DNA from: Silene conica
Taxonomy: Eukaryota; Streptophyta; Magnoliopsida; Caryophyllales; Caryophyllaceae
Assembly: GCA_029255685.2 (NCBI GenBank)
Contig: CM055312.2
Location: forward strand, 14,408,649-14,472,648
Direction of reading: 5' to 3'
Length of the DNA stretch: 64,000 nucleotides
Part shown: positions 45,287 through 57,690 of the stretch, piece by piece
How positions within the stretch are numbered: position 1 is the stretch's first letter
Layout of the letters: each line of letters begins with the position of its first letter
Notes under the pieces: model-generated
The model's input: the letters and a program-made list of their open reading frames with translations, nothing else
Database searches by the model: none
Told to the model about the DNA's origin: nothing
Made by a program: the position numbers and the translations under genes

Positions 45287-46628
45287 ATGCGTGGTCCAAA
45301 TTTAAGTAATGATGAGAGGCATAGAATAGGTTGCTACTTGTTCGAGAATTCTCAAAATGGCAAGCCAATTAGAGGATCAATGAACATGTTAGCAACTAAG
45401 TACCAAGTAGATAGGAGAACAATATTTGATGTATGGAGGATTGCAAGACGCCAAAGAGAAGCTGGTGAAGAGCTACTACTAAATTCCAAGATAAAGGGAA
45501 AGAAAGGCAGAACACCACTTGAGTTACCAATTGATTTGATATTGGCAACAAGTATGGGGAAAGGGGGTCCATGTCTTCATTTGGAACAACCATTGGTGTT
45601 TCAGCAACAACAATTTTCAATTGGGTAAAACAAGGCAAGTTAAGGAGCCACTCCTCAGCCTTACATCCATCATTAACAGACAACAACAAGGTACAAAGGC
45701 TTATATTTTCTCTATCAAAATTAAGCTTTGACAGAATTTCAAACTCATTGAAATTTAAGAATTTGGGAAACATCATTCATATTGATGAGAAGTGGTTCTA
45801 TATCACACAAGACCAAGCTAAGTATTTTCTTCTAGTTGAAGAAATTGACCCTTATAGGGCATGTAAAAGTAAGAGTTTCATAACAAAAGTCATGTTCATT
45901 GTCGCTGTTTCAAGGCCAATTTACGATGGTGATGGTAATTTGATTTTTGATTGGAAAATAGGGATATTTCCCTTCACATTTCAACAACCAGCACAGAGAA
46001 AATCAATGAACAAACCTGCTGGTACGTTGGAGACCAAGTCAGTTGCTTCAATCAACAAGGCAGTCACCAAAGAAATGCTAATAAACAAGATTATTCCAGC
46101 CATTCATGCCAAATGGCCAGCAAGTATGAGTAAGGACATAATAATCCAGCAGGATAATGCAAAGCCACATATAAACAATAGTGATCCAGATTTTTTCCTG
46201 GCATCAAAGACCAATGGTTTCAACATCAATCTCACACAACAACCACCAAACTCACCTGGTCTTAATGTGCTTGATCTGGGTTTTTCAGAAGCATACAATC
46301 ACTCCAAACCAAAAAAGTGCCAACACGGTGGACGAACTGGTGTCTAATGTAATAGGCGCATGGGATGAAGAACCAACACTCGTTCTTAACGATGTTTGGC
46401 TAAGTTTACAGGCATGCATGTTGGAGATTATCAAAAGTAAGGGTCACAATGACTACAAGATCCCACACTTGAAGAAAAAAGGCACAAAGATTAGCTGACA
46501 CACTACCAAGAAACCTACTTGCAGATGAGCAGATAGTACATGAATGTCTAAACTACCTACATGAGGCAGGGATGGATGCAGATTTACAAGACTTAGTTGT
46601 TCCACTAGCTTTAAGTCAACCCAATTAA
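45287..46628 (+). pseudogene. Mariner-like transposase, unit 5
   Basis: Nearly identical to unit 3, without the GGCTATGTT change. Same shared frame disruptions. Confidence 0.85.
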
Positions 46629-47164
46629 GTACAAGTTTCTTTTAAAAACATTTCATATGTAGGAATGTTTAAATTATAAACATCACTTTGGGTATGAAAC
46701 ATTTTGTAATTGTCATATGATTTTAATGTAAACATTTTGGCAATCAGTCATTAAAAAGGGCAACATAAGCATTGACAATTGCAACATAAGGCAACTTATA
46801 TCACTAAGCATAGAACAAGTACTCATAAATTTCCCCCCCAAAACTTATAACCTAAATACATCATCTATTACATCATCAGAGCTATACATTATTACATCAT
46901 CTAATTTTCTTCACATCTTCACTTGATGAATATATAATCTCATGCATCCTTCATCCCCAAACCATATCTTCAGTATTTTCGTTATTTAACCTCCTGCACT
47001 ACAAAAAACCGTTAGTATATTATCAAATCAATAAAAAGTAAAACAAGAAATCTGCATTATAAAAAGAACATAAACAGAAATCACAGTTTTCACACTGTGA
47101 ACTTACCATAATTCCACCAAAGAAACAGTGATTTTCCAGATTACTCAAAAAAACAGACCATAAA

Positions 47165-48506
47165 ATGCGTGGTCCAAATTTAAGTAATGATGAGAGGCAT
47201 AGAATAGGTTGCTACTTGTTCGAGAATTCTCAAAATGGCAAGCCAATTAGAGGATCAATGAACATGTTAGCAACTAAGTACCAAGTAGATAGGAGAACAA
47301 TATTTGATGTATGGAGGATTGCAAGACGCCAAAGAGAAGCTGGTGAAGAGCTACTACTAAATTCCAAGATAAAGGGAAAGAAAGGCAGAACACCACTTGA
47401 GTTACCAATTGATTTGATATTGGCAACAAGTATGGGGAAAGGGGGTCCATGTCTTCATTTGGAACAACCATTGGTGTTTCAGCAACAACAATTTTCAATT
47501 GGGTAAAACAAGGCAAGTTAAGGAGCCACTCCTCAGCCTTACATCCATCATTAACAGACAACAACAAGGTACAAAGGCTTATATTTTCTCTATCAAAATT
47601 AAGCTTTGACAGAATTTCAAACTCATTGAAATTTAAGAATTTGGGAAACATCATTCATATTGATGAGAAGTGGTTCTATATCACACAAGACCAAGCTAAG
47701 TATTTTCTTCTAGTTGAAGAAATTGACCCTTATAGGGCATGTAAAAGTAAGAGTTTCATAACAAAAGTCATGTTCATGGCCGCTGTTTCAAGGCCAATTT
47801 ACGATGGTGATAGTAATTTGATTTTTGATTGGAAAATAGGGATATTTCCCTTCACATTTCAACAACCAGCACAGAGAAAATCAATGAACAAACCTGCTGG
47901 TACGTTGGAGACCAAGTCAGTTGCTTCAATCAACAAGGCAGTCACCAAAGAAATGCTAATAAACAAGATTATTCCAGCCATTCATGCCAAATGGCCAGCA
48001 AGTATAAGTAAGGACATAATAATCCAGCAGGATAATGCAAAGCCACATATAAACAATAGTGATCCAGATTTTTTCCTGGCATCAAAGACCAATGGTTTCA
48101 ACATAAATCTCACACAACAACCACCAAACTCACCTGGTCTTAATGCGCTTGATCTAGGTTTTTCAGAAGCATACAATCACTCCAAACCAAAAAAGTGCCA
48201 ACACGGTGGACGAACTGGTGTCTAATGTAATAGGCGCATGGGATGAAGAACCAACACTCGTTCTTAACGATGTTTGGCTAAGTTTACAGGCATGCATGTT
48301 GGAGATTATCAAAAGTAAGGGTCACAATGACTACAAGATCCCACACTTGAAGAAAAAAGGCACAAAGATTAGCTGGCACACTACCAAGAAACCTACTTGC
48401 AGATGAGCAGATAGTACATGAATGTCTAAACTACCTACATGAGGCAGGGATGGATGCAGATTTACAAGACTTAGTTGTTCCACTAGCTTTAAGTCAACCC
48501 AATTAA
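47165..48506 (+). pseudogene. Mariner-like transposase, unit 6
   Basis: Same disruptions, with several private changes (ATGGCCGCT for ATTGTCGCT, GATAGTAAT for GATGGTAAT, AGTATAAGT, AATGCGCTT). It shares AACATAAATCTC and ACAATTGTAACA with unit 7, so 6 and 7 form the older, right-hand part of the array. Confidence 0.85.
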
Positions 48507-49043
48507 GTACAAGTTTCTTTTGTAAACATTTCATATGTAGGAATGTTTAAATTATAAACATCACTTTGGGTATGAAACATTTTTTAATTGTCATATGATT
48601 TTAATGTAAACATTTTGGCAATCAGTCATTAAAAAGGGCAACATAAGCATTGAACAATTGTAACATAAGGCAACTTATATCACTAAGCATAGAACAAGTA
48701 CTCATAAATTTCCCCCCCAAAACTTATAACCTAAATACATCATCTATTACATCATCAGAGCTATACATTATTACATCATCTAATTTTCTTCACATCTTCA
48801 CTTGATGAATATATAATCTCATGCATCCTTCATCCCCAAACCATATCTTCAGTATTTTCGTTATTTAACCTCCTGCACTACAAAAAACCGTTAGTATATT
48901 ATCAAATCAATAAAAAGTAAAACAAGAAATCTGCATTATAAAAAGAACATAAACAGAAATCACAGTTTTCACACTGTGAACTTACCATAATTCCACCAAA
49001 GAAACAGTGATTTTCCAGATTACTCAAAAAAACAGACCATAAA

Positions 49044-50385
49044 ATGCGTGGTCCAAATTTAAGTAATGATGAGAGGCATAGAATAGGTTGCTACTTGTTC
49101 GAGAATTCTCAAAATGGCAAGCCAATTAGAGGATCAATGAACATGTTAGCAACTAAGTACCAAGTAGATAGGAGAACAATATTTGATGTATGGAGGATTG
49201 CAAGACGCCAAAGAGAAGCTGGTGAAGAGATACTACTAAATTCCAAGATAAAGGGAAAGAAAGGCAGAACACCACTTGAGTTACCAATTGATTTGATATT
49301 GGCAACAAGTATGGGGAAAGGGGGTCCATGTCTTCATTTGGAACAACCATTGGTGTTTCAGCAACAACAATTTTCAATTGGGTAAAACAAGGCAAGTTAA
49401 GGAGCCACTCCTCAGCCTTACATCCATCATTAACAGACAACAACAAGGTACAAAGGCTTATATTTTCTCTATCAAAATTAAGCTTTGACAGAATTTCAAA
49501 CTCATTGAAATTTAATAATTTGGGAAACATCATTCATATTGATGAGAAGTGGTTCTATATCACACAAGACCAAGCTAAGTATTTTCTTCTAGTTGAAGAA
49601 ATTGACCCTTATAGGGCATGTAAAAGTAAGAGTTTCATAACAAAAGTCATGTTCATTGTCGCTGTTTCAAGGCCAATTTACGATGGTGATGGTAATTTGA
49701 ATTTTGATTGGAAAATAGGGATATTTCCCTTCACATTTCAACAACCAGCACAGAGAAAATCAATGAACAAACCTGCTGGTACGTTGGAGACCAAGTCAGT
49801 TGCTTCAATCAACAAGGCAGTCACCAAAGAAATGCTAATAAACAAGATTATTCCAGCCATTCATGCCAAATGGCCAGCAAGTATGAGTAAGGACATAATA
49901 ATCCAGTAGGATAATGCAAAGCCACATATAAACAATAGTGATCCAGATTTTTTCCTGGCATCAAAGACCAATGGTTTCAACATAAATCTCACACAACAAC
50001 CACCAAACTCACCTGGTCTTAATGTGCTTGATCTAGGTTTTTCAGAAGCATACAATCACTCCAAACCAAAAAAGTGCCAACACGGTGGACGAACTGGTGT
50101 CTAATGTAATAGGCGCATGGGATGAAGAACCAACACTCGTTCTTAACGATGTTTGGCTAAGTTTACAGGCATGCATGTTGGAGATTATCAAAAGTAAGGG
50201 TCACAATGACTACAAGATCCCACACTTGAAGAAAAAAGGCACAAAGATTAGCTGGCACACTACCAAGAAACCTACTTGCAGATGAGCAGATAGTACATGA
50301 ATGTCTAAACTACCTACATGAGGCAGGGATGGATGCAGATTTACAAGACTTAGTTGTTCCACTAGCTTTAAGTCAACCCAATTAA
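49044..50385 (+). pseudogene. Mariner-like transposase, unit 7
   Basis: Same disruptions plus an additional stop directly before the second catalytic aspartate (ATCCAGTAGGATAAT), which shortens the catalytic frame to 193 residues, and private changes near 49230, 49515 and 49700. It is the unit adjoining the unique right part. Confidence 0.85.
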
Positions 50386-50510
50386 GTACAAGTTTCTTTT
50401 GTAAACATTTCATATGTAGGAATGTTTAAATTATAAACATCACTTTGGGTATGAAACATTTTGTAATTGTCATATGATTTTAATGTAAACATTTTGGCAA
50501 TCAGTCATTA

Positions 50511-51060
50511 AAAAGGGCAACATAAGCATTGAACAATTGTAACATAAGGCAACTTATATCACTAAGCATAGAACAAGTAAGCTCTCAAAGCAATAAGCAA
50601 ATTATATCATTGAGCATACAATAGTTCATTAAAGAAGGCAAGAAGATACTTTGATTGTATAATAAGGCAACATATATGTACTGTGAACATGAAAACCAAC
50701 CAGAAGGCAACATAAGCATTGAACAATTGTAACATAAGGCAACTTATATCACTAAGCATAGAACAAGTAAGCTCTCAAAGCAATAAGCAAATTATATCAT
50801 TGAGCATACAATAGTTCATTAAAGAAGGCAAGAAGATACTTTGATTGTATAATAAGACAACATATATGTACTCTGAACATGAAAGCCAACCAGAAGGCAA
50901 CCTAAGCATTGAACAATTGTAACATAAGGCAACTTATATCACTAAGCATAGAACAAGTAAGCTCTCAAAGCAATATGCAACTTATATCACTGAGCATAGA
51001 ACACTTAAGCTCTCAAAGCATTAAGCAATTTATATCATTGGCCAAGACAAACGCCTTACT
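50511..51060 (+). repeat. 190-bp tandem repeat, two full and one partial copy
   Basis: CATAAGCATTGAACAATTG recurs at 50521 and 50711 (as CCTAAGCATT at 50901), a spacing of exactly 190 bp. The first copy overlaps the end of array unit 7, so this repeat includes the tail of the 1.88-kb unit. The third copy decays after about 51060. Confidence 0.85.
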
Positions 51061-52800
51061 GAACCATAGACTGTTAATGCAAATGTTAACAATTGAATAA
51101 GCATATGTCATGGTGGCCATAAAGAGGCCTCCTACAACTAGGTACTCAATTAAAACACATATGCATACAATATATGGAGGAATCAGATGTCTTGTCATGT
51201 TGTTCAATTTTTAAAGGAAAGGAGCTCTCAAAACACTTAGCATTTTTTATCATTGAGCTGACAACAGACAGTAACAGACAATATTTTCAGACATTAACAT
51301 CCTTTACAGTCTTAATAAGTCCAATTTAGAACCATTCATCAGAGAACATTAAGTAGTCATAGTTTCAGAACTGGCAACAATAGATAGAACATGATATTAA
51401 CAGACATTATAAGACTCAAAGCAGCCAGTAAAACAAAACAGAAAGTCTTAATAAGTCCATTTTAGAGCTCAGGTAGCCTTAAATTATCACTAGCTGAGGT
51501 AGCAGACTGCTCAATACTCTGACCATTGTTGCAATGTACTTCTAGAGATTTTAACCTTGACAAATTAGTAGGAAAGCTCTCTCCGAAAAAGAACATCGAC
51601 AAGATACACAACAAATGTTAACCTCAAATAAAAGTATCCAGCATTCAAAAACAATACTATCATAACTTTATTGGATTTCAGGATAAACTGAAAAGTATCC
51701 CTGGTCCAACTCCACTTCCAAGTTCAATTAGAAGGTTATAACATCAACGACCATGTTCAAAGTCTTAAAATTAAAAGTGGGATAAAAATTAAATACAATA
51801 AAGCATTTAGGATAACAAACTATTGTTTTCCATCTGTAACTATAAGCGTGGGAGAACACCAGTCAACGACAACTTACTTGGTAAGAAGGAATCGCGTATA
51901 AATGATTTCGGGAGAGAAAGAATTGATTAATTTTCTAGTTTTGGTAAACATAGTTACACAGGATTCGGAATGAAATGAAGGAAGCTATGAAAGTGTTAAG
52001 AGTTTACCTTCGTAGCCACTCCTCTAACAGACTCCTCCTCTCTTTTGCCGCCAACACATTCACCTCTTTCTCGTCTTCTTCAACACCAACTCCATTATTC
52101 TTGCTTTAGAACTGCTCCTCCTCCACCGTTTTCTCCTCTTCAAAATACATGCACCAAAAAAAACATTATTAATAAAACAGATCTGGCAAAAAAAAACATT
52201 AACTTAAAAAAAAACGTTGATCTGGCCAAAAAAACGTTGATCTGGCCAAAAAACGACGATCATTTAAAAACATAAACTAAAAAAAACGTTATTTAATTTT
52301 TTAAAAAGATTTAAAATTACCAGATCTGGCCAAAAAACAATAACATTATTTAAACGAAAAACTTAAACCAATAAACCAAATTAAAACAACTAAATTCGTT
52401 AAATTGCCTTTCGATTTTTGAACTTCTTTTGGTGTAACATCGACAGATTTAACAACTTCTCGCAGGTACTTCTAATCGACATAAGAAAGGATGTAGGAGA
52501 TGTAAGAACGAGATGGAGGAGAATAAGAAGAGATTGAAGCTGGTGGAGAATACGAATATTAAGGAGAAGGTGGAGAATACGGAAAAGTTTCTGGAATACT
52601 TAGGGTTTCAAGAGAGAGAAGAGAGAGAAGAGAGAGAAGTGGCGAGTGGAATTGTTAGGGTTTAGGGAGTGGGATTAAAATGGGTGGGTAAGGTTTACAC
52701 AGTAGGAATAAATGGGGTGGGTAAGGGAAGTAAATGGGGTTTGGTAGGGGCTGGGTTTTTAAAGGGAAAATCGTAAGTTGGGCTGATTTTTTGGAGGGAG
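51061..52800. other. Unique right part of the probable MLE
   Basis: No gene is recognised. The 52140-52270 stretch repeats ATCTGGCCAAAAAA several times, and an (AGAGAGAAG)n run lies at 52607-52640. Read on the minus strand, 52700-52000 looks like a pyrimidine-rich leader with a good splice donor (CTACGAAG followed by GTAAAC near 52010), but no initiation codon fits. Confidence 0.4.
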
Positions 52801-52942
52801 TAATTAGGCCTAATTTTATTGGGTTGGGTCACTAACCCAGATTAACAAAAAAAAACAGCAAAACCAAGTGGGCTAAACAAGGGGTATTGTTTGTAAATAG
52901 TGAAGTAGGACAAGGACACACTAGTCTTTTTGTTGTCCAAAA

Positions 52943-54979
52943 TCTATCTCTATAAAAGGAATAGATTTTAAAGCCTTCTCATTGGCTGCTAAAAATTAGA
53001 AATGCATGGCCCCACAACTTTTACACAGAATTAATTTACCTCTCTCCTAAATTCAGAATTAATTCCGATCTTTCCTCATACCTAATTACGTATTCTGATA
53101 TTTCCTCATTCTTAATTACGAAATCGATTGCAGTATTATATTTCGACATTATCATAATAAAATACGATATGATCAAATTACTGTTAATCGAAAATTAAAA
53201 TAACAATATACAACGGTCAAATTAAATACAATATTTAACGATCCAAAATTAAATCCGAAAAACAAAAAATTACAAAAAGCAAAAATAATTACAATCCAAG
53301 ATTTAACTTACATTATATTTTCCAATCAAATCAAATAAATTAAGATACGAAACAAGATAAAATACGGTAAAATACGATGTACAACGGTCCGATATATATC
53401 AAAATGATGATATTTCGCCAAAGTCATCATAAAAGTCCCTTATTGAAAAAAACAAAAATATTGTATATCAGCATAATCAGCATCACCATGATCTTTTTCG
53501 TCTTCAAGGTTTTTAATCCAACCCAACGATACAAATCTCTATACTATCTTTATACTATAAAAGAAATAGAATTTAAAGAGATTTGAGTGGTTCTTAATTT
53601 ATTAAAATGTCTTTTTTTTCTCTTTTGTGGTAGGGACATCCATCTCCCTTATATATTGAATTTTCTCTCACATTAAATAAGTATGTATAAATTTAATAAA
53701 AACTATACAACAAATTACTTTCCAACTCCAATGTAACTTGCATAGTTTAAATATAATTAGTTTTACCAGCACATAGTTAACCCACTTTTACCAAAACATT
53801 TTAATTATATAGAACATGAATTTAATCACGGTGATTATTTTATAAAATTCAATATTATATTAACGTAGAGTATATATGGTGTCATCTATCTCTATAAAAG
53901 GAGTAGATTTTAAGTTATTCCTATTGGTTCTTAAAATAAGAAATGTATGGGCCCACCAATTTTACTTTGATTTAATTTGCCTCTCTCCTACATTCACAAT
54001 TAATTCCGACTTTAACTCATCACAAATTACGTATTCTAATCTTTGCTCCTTCCTAATTACGTAATCGATTGCAACAATATTACATTTCGTCATTGTCATA
54101 ATAAAATACAATATGTTCAAATTATTGTTAATCGAATATTTAAATAACAATATACAATGGTCAAATAAAATACAATATCGGCCCAAAAATTAAATCTGAA
54201 AAACAAAAAATTACAAACAGCAAAAATAATATCGGTCCAAAAATTAAATCCGAAAAAATAAAAAATTACAAACATCAAAAAATAATTACAATCCAAGAAC
54301 TAAATTATATTATATTTTCTAATCAAATCAATGCAAATTAAGATACCAAACAAGATGAAATACATATACAACAGTCCGGTATATATCAAAATGATCAAAT
54401 TTCGCCAAAGTCTTCATAAAAATCCCATATTGGAAAAAAAAACAAAAATCATGTGTATCAGCACAATCAGAATCACCTTGATCCTTTCGTCTTCAAGGTT
54501 TTCAATCCAACCATACGATACAAAGTTGACACGAAAAGGAAACAACTAATTAGCATTAAAATATTGTTTGCACGATAAATAGTCTTTTTATTAAATTTAA
54601 ATCTTTTAGTTGAATTCCAATACTATAAAAGCGATAGAATTTTTTGGCTTCCTATTGGATATAGAAATTTAGGATTGAAAAAAAACATTAATTTATGTGG
54701 GATCCCCACTTTGTGTATATATTTAATTATTTTCTCTTATTCAATTAATTAATTGATCTCTTTTTCGACAAGAATTCAGGAAATTTATGAAAACACATAA
54801 AATTAATTGATTTATTAGTTTATATGACATAAAATTAATATGAGATTTATAAATATATTTTTATGATTTGTGAGCAATGTATATTTTTACGCTACAATTC
54901 AGTTAAGTTTCCTCACTTTAGTGTCGTATCAATTAATATATCTTAACCCGTGCATTTTTTTGCACGGGCATAAGACTAG
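52943..54979 (+). mobile_element. Helitron cluster, part 1 (several 5' ends, one 3' end)
   Basis: Helitron-type 5' ends with A before TC occur at 52943 (TCTATCTCTATAAAAGGA), 53536 (TCTCTATACTATC...) and 53885 (same as 52943). A complete 3' end, hairpin CCCGTGCA/TGCACGGG at 947-968 of the 54-kb block followed by ACTAG at 54975-54979 and T, closes the cluster. The first about 590 bp after 52943 and after 53885 are diverged copies of each other. No RepHel coding sequence is present. Confidence 0.65.
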
Positions 54980-55380
54980 TATATATCAAAAGAATAACCT
55001 AAACTTAAAAAAACGATATAATTGAAGAAAATAATTAAAAGTTTTTGGTAAATCCTGTTAATGACTACAAATTATAAAATGGAACTCTTTTTAAGAGTTC
55101 TGAAAATTTGTTTTTTCTCACGTTGAGTCTACCAATGATCTTAACAAAAGTTAATGAAAATTTTTAACAATTTTTCTAATTTATGTGTTGGGTAATGTAT
55201 TTAATTTATTATTATTACATTTTAATTTAATTCAAATTCGGTGTAATTATCCAATTTAATTTTAGTTCATATATTTTTTTAATTTAATTGCCGATAAAAT
55301 GAATATTATGTTATAAGCTTAGTACTCCGTATATCATAGTCGACCCGTGCATTTTTTTTTTTGCACAGGAGTAAAACTAG
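54980..55380 (+). mobile_element. Helitron cluster, part 2 (second 3' end)
   Basis: A second 3' end at 55342-55380 has CCGTGCA, a long T run, TGCACAGG and a final ACTAG before T. Its own 5' end may be the TATAAAAGCGATAG box near 54620, which lacks the usual A before TC, so it may be a diverged or truncated element. Confidence 0.5.
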
Positions 55381-56686
55381 TAGGAAAGAAAAGAAATGGG
55401 AAGAAGATAGATAATTTGCCAAATATGGGAAATGGGAAGAAAATAAGAAAATAGAGGAAGTAGTAAAATTGTTGGAATTTTTTTTTGTAAATTAATATTT
55501 TGGAAAAATGTTTTTTGTATTTAATTAATTGACACGTTTTTTTTTTGTATTTTATTAATATTATTTTGGAAATTATTTTGTAAATTAATAATCTTCAAAT
55601 TAATTTTTTTTGTGTGTAATTAATTTAGACGTTTTTTTATTTTTGTATTTTATTAATATCCTTTTGAAAATTATTTTTGTAAATTAATATTGGATTTTTT
55701 TTGTATTTTAATAAGTTGACTCGGTTTTTTGTTTTCTTTTTGTGAAATCATTTTTTTGTTAAAGATTCCAATATTAATTTACAAAAATAATTTCCAAAAG
55801 GATATTAATAAAATACAAAAATAAAAATAATCCATGTAATTTAATTAATTCGAAAAACACATAGAATATTTTTTATTAACTAAAACGATTTTTTTTTAAA
55901 AAATCTTAACTTCTAAAATAATAATTTCCGGAATATTATTTTTTATTAATAACTAAACCATTTTTTTTAAAAAAAAAATCGAAAATAAAATAATATTATT
56001 ACTTAAAAATTTATTATTATTGATTAATTACTAACTAAAACAAAATTTTAAAATAAGTTCCAAAAATATTAATTGATTTACATATTACAAAAATATTTAT
56101 TTTACAAATAAAATCATTCAATTTTATTAAGAGAATAAAATTTAAACAAAATTACAAAATATCCTAAATTAATGCTAACTACATAGTTCGTATTAGTTAC
56201 ACTTGTAAAATTACTAAACTACCCTAAAATTAACTAATGTGGTTTAAGTCGGGTTATCTACGTGGCGTAACGTGATTGATCATGTATGAAATTTTCCATA
56301 CACAATGTGTATATGTAGCCTTTTCCGATGTGTTATGTTTTTAGCCATCTGTCATTTGGTTTTGATTTGATTATTATATACGGACTAACCTACATTTTAA
56401 CAAAAATAAAAATAAAAATATTTATAAAACGTTGTTATATACTCCGTATTTGATATCAGTTTATTCACTATGCATAATTAAATCATAGTACGATAGATAT
56501 TTTTCAAATTAACTATTTTTATTACAAAATTTTCTCATGGACATAAATAAAAGACGATTTTCTGGCCTTTGGCTGGTCTATTTTCATGATGATCCAGCCA
56601 CCGACGGCATATTAGGGGAAGCTATAGCATAATTTGTTTAGCCGATTTTATACTAATTAACTCGAGTAAGTGGGTAAGTAGCTCTG
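55381..56686. other. Very AT-rich stretch with repeats
   Basis: No gene is seen. It contains loosely repeated TGTATTTTATTAATAT/GTAAATTAATATT modules and the long inverted repeat 55633-55828. Confidence 0.45.
55633..55828. repeat. Long inverted repeat, two 62-bp arms
   Basis: The arm 55633-55694 (with TTATTAATATCCTTTTG) is the near-perfect complement of 55767-55828 (with CAAAAGGATATTAATAA), with a 72-bp spacer. An RNA copy would fold into a long hairpin. Related direct copies just upstream suggest that one unit of a tandem repeat was inverted. Confidence 0.75.
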
Positions 56687-56689
56687 TTA

Positions 56690-57022
56690 GACCATCCCCA
56701 AGCAAGGTCAATTGCTAGGTCAATTGCTTGCTTGGGTCAAATTAATTACAATTAAGTGAAAATTAGTATTGACCCAATGGTGTTGAGGGTCAATTTGTGA
56801 CCCAAGGTGGAGTAATTGACTCCCCAATTGACCCCTTATGTGGCAAACCCTCATTGGTTACAAATTAGAAAAAGAAAAAAAAGAAAAAAAAAACTATGTT
56901 ATTGACTCGATTAAATCGACTTTCTGCTTGGGAGGGTAAAAGAGGGTCAATGGCAATAAGGTGAGATTAAGGGTTAATACGTTATTGACTCGATTAAATC
57001 GACCTTTTGCTTGGAGATGGTC
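56690..57022. mobile_element. Tourist-like MITE (PIF/Harbinger type)
   Basis: The target duplication TTA lies at 56687-56689 and 57023-57025. Inverted ends are GACCATCCCCAAGCAA and the complement GACCATCTCCAAGCAA. Length is 333 bp with no coding sequence. Inside, GTTATTGACTCGATTAAATCGAC occurs twice in part (near 56899 and 56981), so the right end is itself partly duplicated. Confidence 0.8.
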
Positions 57023-57025
57023 TTA

Positions 57026-57682
57026 TTACGAAACTGTTTCATGTATATAAATGTAGGATGCAACCCTAAATATGTAGTGCAGTTGCATAGCTGTATATGA
57101 TAAGGTAGTGTAGTACTTGCAGTGTATATAGTTGAGATGACAGGTAAAGTGGTTACCCGTTGCGAATCCTAGGGATGAAAAATTGAAAAGTGAAGCATGT
57201 CTTCCGTTATTGTATCATCTTTAGGCCCTATCTAACCCTACTTTTATTTTATTTTATTTTATTTTATTGAATTGAGCACTACTTTACCAACTAAATATGC
57301 ACTCAATTTATATATCAAAACGTCTTATTTGTGATAGAAACTATCCACTGTAAACTCTTTCACAATAAAGCAAATGGGAGGGCAAATGGAGGAAAATAGA
57401 ACAGTTCATGAATAGTGTCACATGCATATTATGAGGGGCAATATTCGTCTTCAGTTTGTGACGGATAATATCCATCCTTTTTGTTTATATATAGCTCCAC
57501 TATTTTACTTGACCAACTAAAAATCGTTGAATAATACTACTGACTTGAACATGAATATGATTATATGAATAAATGATTGTGTTGTTTAACAATTTATAAC
57601 TCCGATTTCTATCAAATCGATTTGGAGAGAATATCGTACATTTATGTTATACAACACAATTGTATCGTCCACGAGATCAAGA
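57026..57682. other. Unassigned sequence with a TTTTA microsatellite
   Basis: (TTTTA)n lies at about 57242-57268. A possible relic of the family-1 foldback MITE (ATATTCGTC...GTGACGGATAATATCC) lies near 57440-57480. No gene is seen. Confidence 0.45.
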
Positions 57683-57690
57683 GTTACAAT

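Larger units (their letters stand above)
37429..50579 (+). repeat. Tandem array of seven 1878/1879-bp transposase units
   Basis: Unit starts: 37429, 39308, 41187, 43065, 44944, 46822, 48701; units 3 and 5 are 1878 bp, the others 1879. Each unit runs from ACTCATAAATTTCCCC through the transposase to ...GCATAGAACAAGT. At the junctions ...GAACAAGTA joins CTCATAAA; the outer left flank reads CAAATA and the outer right flank AAGTAAGCTC, so only a TA is shared. Units are about 99.5% or more identical by eye. Diagnostic differences group units 2+3 with 4+5 and set 1, 6 and 7 apart (see finding). Confidence 0.95.
37163..52800 (+). mobile_element. Probable mariner-like element (MLE) with a sevenfold amplified transposase segment
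   Basis: The left end TTTCCTCCATTTATAAGTG follows TA and resembles plant mariner/Stowaway ends. The right end TTGGAGGGAG is followed by TA. The two ends match in only about 8 bp (CTCCCTCC type), so the outer borders are tentative. Between them lie a short unique 5' part with a run of 18 G at about 37400, seven tandem units with a DD39D transposase (37429-50579), three copies of a 190-bp repeat, and about 1.7 kb of unique sequence. Plant MLEs are normally a few kilobases with one transposase, so the 15.6 kb is due to internal amplification. Confidence 0.5.

Noticed and set aside
52000-52130. Possible minus-strand first exon with donor near 52010
   Set aside because: No initiation codon lies in the open frame and no second exon is seen.
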